Shown here in pieces: positions 10,184-13,717 of a stretch of 13,717 nucleotides of DNA. The translations under genes were made by a program, and so were the position numbers. The DNA comes from Acidobacteriota bacterium (GTDB lineage: Bacteria; Acidobacteriota; Terriglobia; Bryobacterales; Bryobacteraceae). The notes below the pieces were generated by a model. The model did not search any database. It worked only from the letters and a program-made list of their open reading frames with translations, and was not told the origin of the DNA. The stretch covers positions 1-13,717 of the forward strand of contig JAFDVT010000152.1 of the NCBI GenBank assembly GCA_018268875.1. Direction: 5' to 3'. Numbering within the stretch: the stretch's first letter is position 1; each line of letters opens with the position of its first letter.

Positions 10184-10810
10184 ATGCGTTGCGGCGGGGC
10201 GTTTGAACGCGCCGCCCGCGCTGAAGGTGCGTCTCAGATTGCCGGCGTCGACGAGGTCGGCCGCGGCTGCCTGTTCGGTCCCGTGTTTGCCGGCGCCGTC
10301 ATCCTCGACCCCGCCAAGCCGGTTCGTGGCCTGAACGATTCGAAGCTCCTTGACCCTGAACGCCGCGAGGTCCTGGCCGAACGCATCCGCGAGCGGGCCA
10401 TCGCCTGGGCAGTCGGCGCGGCGGATTGCTTTGAAATCGACCGGATCAATATTCTGCAGGCGGCAAGACTCGCCATGAAGCGGGCCGTCGAACAGTTATG
10501 TGTGCATCCCGATTACCTGCTAGTCGACTGTTGCACCGTGGATGTGCCAATCGGGCAGAAATCGCTTATCAAGGGTGACATGCGCTGCCAGTCGATTGCC
10601 GCGGCGTCAATCGTCGCCAAAGTGGCCCGCGATGCGGCGATGGTGGAATGGGACCGCGTCTTTCCCCAATACGGGTTGGCCAAACACAAGGGTTACTATA
10701 CGCCGGAACATCTGGCCGCGATCCGGGAATACGGCCCAACCTGGCTGCATCGCTTCAGTTTTGAACCGGTACGGCAACGCGGACTTTTCGCCTCAGGAGC
10801 GGCAGCCTGA
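10184..10810 (+). CDS. rnhB: Ribonuclease HII
   Basis: RNase HII cuts RNA in RNA-DNA hybrids and starts removal of single ribonucleotides from DNA. With the ATG at 10184 it has 208 residues, normal for the family. Metal-binding acidic residues are in place: Asp23 and Glu24 in GVDEVGRGC, Asp115 in YLLVDCCTVD and Asp150 in SIVAKVARDAAM. The usual KHKGYYTPEHLAAIREYGPT follows. A TTG at 10151 would add 11 residues, but it has no ribosome site. The ATG gives MRCGGAFERAAR, which looks like the normal family start, and a GAAAGAAGAAG run lies 12 bases before it. The gap from rplS is 58 bases. rnhB after rplS is a common order. Confidence 0.95.
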   Translation: MRCGGAFERAARAEGASQIAGVDEVGRGCLFGPVFAGAVILDPAKPVRGLNDSKLLDPERREVLAERIRERAIAWAVGAADCFEIDRINILQAARLAMKRAVEQLCVHPDYLLVDCCTVDVPIGQKSLIKGDMRCQSIAAASIVAKVARDAAMVEWDRVFPQYGLAKHKGYYTPEHLAAIREYGPTWLHRFSFEPVRQRGLFASGAAA

Positions 10811-11089
10811 ATGAACCCCACACCCGACAACAGCAACCAGCCCAGCGCCCCGAGCCTTTGGACCAAGGCTTTGTCGCTGGTCGGCGTGGTTCTCTGTTTC
10901 GAGGTCGGCGTGTTCCTGCTGGTGTTTCCCTGGATGGACGCCTGGAGCCAGAGCTGGTTCCCGTCACAACACATCTGGCTGCTGGATTTGTGGGAGAGCA
11001 ATTTCTTCCGCGGCGCCTTAACTGGCCTCGGCGCAATCAATATTTACATCTCATTTGCCGAGATGATGCGCCTATTACGTGCATCGTAA
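10811..11089 (+). CDS. Small two-helix membrane protein, function unknown
   Basis: A 92-residue protein whose ATG directly follows the rnhB stop with no gap, so it should be translated from the same message. A polar, Pro/Asn/Ser-rich N-terminus (1-18) leads to a first membrane helix (about 20-40, ALSLVGVVLCFEVGVFLLVF). A Trp-rich loop (WMDAWSQSW, HIWLLDLWE) is followed by a second helix (about 65-87) with RGALTGLGAINIYISF. From memory, similar small proteins with an FPWMD and a RGALTGLG block occur in Acidobacteriota; that is not verified here. Where many bacteria have yraN after rnhB, this gene stands instead. No enzymatic motif is visible. Confidence 0.8.
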   Translation: MNPTPDNSNQPSAPSLWTKALSLVGVVLCFEVGVFLLVFPWMDAWSQSWFPSQHIWLLDLWESNFFRGALTGLGAINIYISFAEMMRLLRAS

Positions 11090-11096
11090 TTACTGC

Positions 11097-11125
11097 TTCA
11101 CAAACTGTTAAAAGTAAGCTAATAT
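11097..11125 (+). promoter_or_regulatory. Candidate sigma-70 promoter for the TonB receptor gene
   Basis: TTCACA (11097-11102, five of six to the -35 consensus), a 17-base spacer, and TAATAT (11120-11125, four of six to -10) form a plausible promoter 122 bases before the receptor start. The region is more AT-rich than the flanking genes. A start point would fall around 11132. Confidence 0.35.
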
Positions 11126-11218
11126 AGCCCAAATAGTAGTTGGGGCTTAAGGTAGTACTGCTTAGTGTTTTCGCATGTGGGCGACGTGCGCCTTCATTAA
11201 CACGACCTCCTTCCAGTC

Positions 11219-11237
11219 CCTCTAACGGTCTTAGAGG
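11219..11237 (+). promoter_or_regulatory. Hairpin covering the TonB receptor Shine-Dalgarno
   Basis: CCTCTAA (11219-11225) and TTAGAGG (11231-11237) are exact reverse complements around the loop CGGTC. The 3' arm contains the ribosome site AGAGGA (11233-11238), which stands 9 bases before the TTG start at 11248. In the folded state the site would be hidden. The base pairing is seen directly; control of translation by a protein, ligand or temperature is inference. Confidence 0.55.
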
Positions 11238-11247
11238 AACAAACTTC

Positions 11248-13717
11248 TTGTTATCAGCATTTCGTCGCAACATCGTTTTCGCGGCAGCTTTGGCCTGCAT
11301 GGCGCTCGTCAATGCACCGCTAGTCGCACAAACATCCGGCAGTCTGACCGGGTCGGTCGTCGATCCGGCGGGAGCCGCGGTCCCCGGCGCCAAAGTAGAC
11401 CTGTCACTTGATGGTTCGGATGCCGTTATTGCGTCCACGGTCACAAAGGAAGACGGTGTCTACACGTTTCTTTCGCTGCGTCCGGCCACGTATAAGGTTA
11501 CGATCAGCGCCTCCGGCTTCGGCAAGGAAGCGATCACAAGCGTAAAGATCGACACGGCCCGTGAAACGGCGTTGCCGCCGGCGAAGGTTTCCGTGGCGTC
11601 CACCACCGAGACGATCGAAGTCTCCGGCGCGGTAAGCGCGGTCCAGACCACCAACGCGGAAATCTCCAATACCGTCACGAATGCGCAGATCGCTAAGCTG
11701 CCCCAATTGAACCGCAGTCCGCTCGCCTTGATCGCGACGCAGGCTGGTGTAGGAAGCAACGGCCGCACCGCGACCACGATGAACGGCCTGCGCGTGACGT
11801 ATTCCAACGTCACGATCGACGGCATCAACATCCAGGACAACTTCATTCGCACGAATGCGCTCGATTACCTGCCAAACATGCTTCTCACCGATCAGATCGG
11901 TGAAATGACCGTGGCGACATCGAATACGAATGCCTCGCAGGGCAACGGTGTCGGCCAGGTGATCTTTACGACGCCGTCGGGTAGCAATACCTTCCATGGA
12001 AAGCTTATTTGGTCCAACCGCAACAACAAATTTGCGGCGAACAATTGGTTCAACAATCGCGACGGCATCGCGCTGCCGTTCCTCAATCAAAACCAGTTTG
12101 GCGGCTCGCTCGGCGGCCGTATCATCAAGGACAAGTTGTTCTTCTACGGCAACTTCGAAGGTTTCCGGCTCAGCCAGCAGTCCTCGGTGACGCGCACGAT
12201 TCTGACGGAAGACGCCAAGCGCGGCCTGTTTACCTATGTGGTCGGCGGGGAAGTTCGCAAAGTGAATATCCTCTCGGCGACGGGTTATGCGGCCGATGCG
12301 TCGATGGCAAAAGTCATCAGCATGCTGCCTTCCGCTTCGGCGATCAACAACTTCCGTTCCGGCGATTCGACGGAAAGCCTGCTCCGCAATACCGGTGGTT
12401 ACTCCTTTGTCCGCCGCTCCAATCGCAACCGCGAAAACGCGCTCGGCAAGATCGACTATTACCTGAGCGAGCGCAACTCGTTCGCGGGCAGCTACATCTG
12501 GAACCGCGACATCCTGGATCGTCCGACCGTGTCCAGCACCGGCTACGACACGCAGCCCCCGGTTACGAACAACGGTAGCCGCAGTCTCGTATCGGGTACG
12601 TGGCGCTGGACTCCTTCCGGAACTCTGACCAACGAACTTCGCGGTGGCTTCAACCTCGCTCCGGCAAAGTTCATCAACGCGCAGACGCCGCCGTCCTTCT
12701 TCGCGGCTGGACTGGTGTTTTCGAATCCCTACGAAACGCTTCTGAACCAAGGGCGCAAAGTCAACACGTATAACCTGATGGACAATGCGAACTGGATCAA
12801 GGGCAAGCATCAGTTCAGCTTTGGAACCCAGTTGCAGTTCATCCGCATTCAGTCGTACAACGATGCGGGAATCGTGCCGACCTACACGCTTGGTATCAAC
12901 GGCAACTATACCGGCCTCAGCTCGGCGAACCTGCCGGGTGCCTCCGCTAACGATATCTCTAACGCCAACGGGTTGTTGACCAATCTTGCGGGCTTGATCA
13001 ACACCGCCTCGGTGACCTTCAACGTCAAGGACCGGACTTCCGGCTTTGTCCCCGGGCAGAACAATACGCGCAACCTGACCAACGACTCCTATGCGTTCTT
13101 CTTTCAGGACAACTGGCGCGTGCGCCGCGGCGTGACGCTGAATCTGGGCGTTCGCTGGGAATATCTCGCCCGGATCAACGAATCGAACGGCTTGTTCCTC
13201 GCGCCGGTAGCCTCGGACGGCAACGTGTTGTCCGCTTTGCTGAACCCCAATTCCACGCTGGACTTTACGGGCACGGGCACCAGCCGGAGCAACTACGGCC
13301 GCGATGCTAATAACTTCGCGCCCAACGTTGGACTAGCTTGGGATGTTCGTGGGAACGGCAAAACGTCGGTCCGCCTTGGTTACAGCTTGAACTACGTAAA
13401 CGACAGCCACGTTCGCAGCGTACAGAATGCGCTCGATACCAATGCCGGTCTGTCTCAGGCCGTGACGGCTACTGCGGTCAACGCCCGCGTGGCCGCGCCG
13501 CCTACGATCGCACAGCCCGCCTTCCAAGTGCCACGCACGTTCCTGCAGAATTTCGCGCTGAATCGCGCGGGAGCTTTCGGCGGGGTGAACCCCGGTCTCG
13601 CGACACCCTACGTCCAGCAGTGGAACGTCGGCATTCAGCAGCAGGTTATGGGCGGTGTTCTGGAAGCTCGTTATGTCGGAAACAAAGGTACGCAACTGTT
13701 CCGTTCGTTCGACTATA
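11248..13717 (+). CDS. Oar-like TonB-dependent receptor, 3' end outside the window
   Basis: An outer-membrane beta-barrel receptor, probably importing large substrates such as oligosaccharides or metal chelates with TonB energy; the substrate is not evident. The 823 codons seen have no stop. The TTG at 11248 is chosen because AGAGGA lies 9 bases before it and the product begins with a signal peptide: basic FRRN, a hydrophobic core, and a likely cut in LVA-QTSG near residue 27. A carboxypeptidase-regulatory-like domain follows (about 31-112: GSVVDPAGAAVPGAKV, KEDGVYTFLSLRPATYKV). Next is the plug (about 130-240, with KLPQLNRSP and NVTIDGINIQD), then barrel strands such as GKIDYYLSERNSF, FQDNWRV, LNLGVRWEY and PYVQQWNVGIQQQV. 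Proteins of this type are about 1,100 residues, so roughly 250-300 are missing. Such receptors are numerous in Acidobacteriota. Confidence 0.93.
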   Translation, partial: MLSAFRRNIVFAAALACMALVNAPLVAQTSGSLTGSVVDPAGAAVPGAKVDLSLDGSDAVIASTVTKEDGVYTFLSLRPATYKVTISASGFGKEAITSVKIDTARETALPPAKVSVASTTETIEVSGAVSAVQTTNAEISNTVTNAQIAKLPQLNRSPLALIATQAGVGSNGRTATTMNGLRVTYSNVTIDGINIQDNFIRTNALDYLPNMLLTDQIGEMTVATSNTNASQGNGVGQVIFTTPSGSNTFHGKLIWSNRNNKFAANNWFNNRDGIALPFLNQNQFGGSLGGRIIKDKLFFYGNFEGFRLSQQSSVTRTILTEDAKRGLFTYVVGGEVRKVNILSATGYAADASMAKVISMLPSASAINNFRSGDSTESLLRNTGGYSFVRRSNRNRENALGKIDYYLSERNSFAGSYIWNRDILDRPTVSSTGYDTQPPVTNNGSRSLVSGTWRWTPSGTLTNELRGGFNLAPAKFINAQTPPSFFAAGLVFSNPYETLLNQGRKVNTYNLMDNANWIKGKHQFSFGTQLQFIRIQSYNDAGIVPTYTLGINGNYTGLSSANLPGASANDISNANGLLTNLAGLINTASVTFNVKDRTSGFVPGQNNTRNLTNDSYAFFFQDNWRVRRGVTLNLGVRWEYLARINESNGLFLAPVASDGNVLSALLNPNSTLDFTGTGTSRSNYGRDANNFAPNVGLAWDVRGNGKTSVRLGYSLNYVNDSHVRSVQNALDTNAGLSQAVTATAVNARVAAPPTIAQPAFQVPRTFLQNFALNRAGAFGGVNPGLATPYVQQWNVGIQQQVMGGVLEARYVGNKGTQLFRSFDY

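Noticed and set aside
11126..11147. Imperfect hairpin AGCCCAA / TTGGGGCT after the small membrane gene, considered as a terminator
   Set aside because: The stem has a bulge and is not followed by a T-tract; it also overlaps the likely promoter start region.
11404..12810. A 468-codon open frame on the minus strand opposite the TonB receptor gene
   Set aside because: It is rich in Arg, Val and Ala without any recognised motif and lies exactly opposite a clear receptor frame with signal peptide and domains; it is a codon-bias shadow.

Overview
The window looks like a chromosomal segment of a fairly GC-rich bacterium, most probably an Acidobacteriota member of the Solibacter/Bryobacter type. That placement is inference. 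It rests on the large Oar-like TonB-dependent receptor with an N-terminal carboxypeptidase-regulatory-like domain at the right end, on the style of the housekeeping proteins, and on a small membrane protein after rnhB that resembles acidobacterial proteins from memory. No rRNA or other marker gene is present to confirm it.

Left block (1-5253, + strand): the 3' part of dnaG (primase), rpoD (primary sigma factor), era (ribosome-assembly GTPase) and a secreted beta-propeller-like protein of unknown function. dnaG-rpoD is the classical macromolecular-synthesis pairing. rpoD, era and the unknown gene are joined by 1-4 base stop/start overlaps (TAATG, ATGA), so they are probably translated in a coupled way. 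A perfect 7-bp hairpin lies where the rpoD Shine-Dalgarno would be expected.

Middle accessory patch (5253-6431): remains of a small membrane-protein gene split over reading frames, and, on the minus strand, a UPF0175 antitoxin / DUF3368 PIN-domain toxin pair. The toxin carries a single-base frame disruption at 5753-5755. The intact family-like C-terminus is still readable in the next frame down to 5607. This patch separates two blocks of housekeeping genes and looks like a decaying insertion.

Right housekeeping block (6432-11089, + strand): ffh (SRP GTPase), rpsP (bS16), khpA (KH RNA-binding protein), rimM (16S maturation), trmD (tRNA m1G37 methyltransferase), rplS (bL19), rnhB (RNase HII) and a 92-residue membrane protein. 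This is the widely conserved ffh-rpsP-rimM-trmD-rplS translation cluster. TrmD has two oddities: an extra stretch of about 25 basic residues in the flexible linker between its domains, and a reading frame that runs 110 bases into rplS.

Right end (11090-13717): a 158-base leader with a possible promoter and a perfect hairpin that buries the Shine-Dalgarno. It is followed by a TonB-dependent receptor gene (TTG start) that leaves the window unfinished.

I found no RNA genes, CRISPR array, insertion sequence or replication origin. I saw no clearly new multi-gene system. The most useful leads are the frameshifted toxin, the TrmD insertion and overlap, and the receptor leader hairpin.
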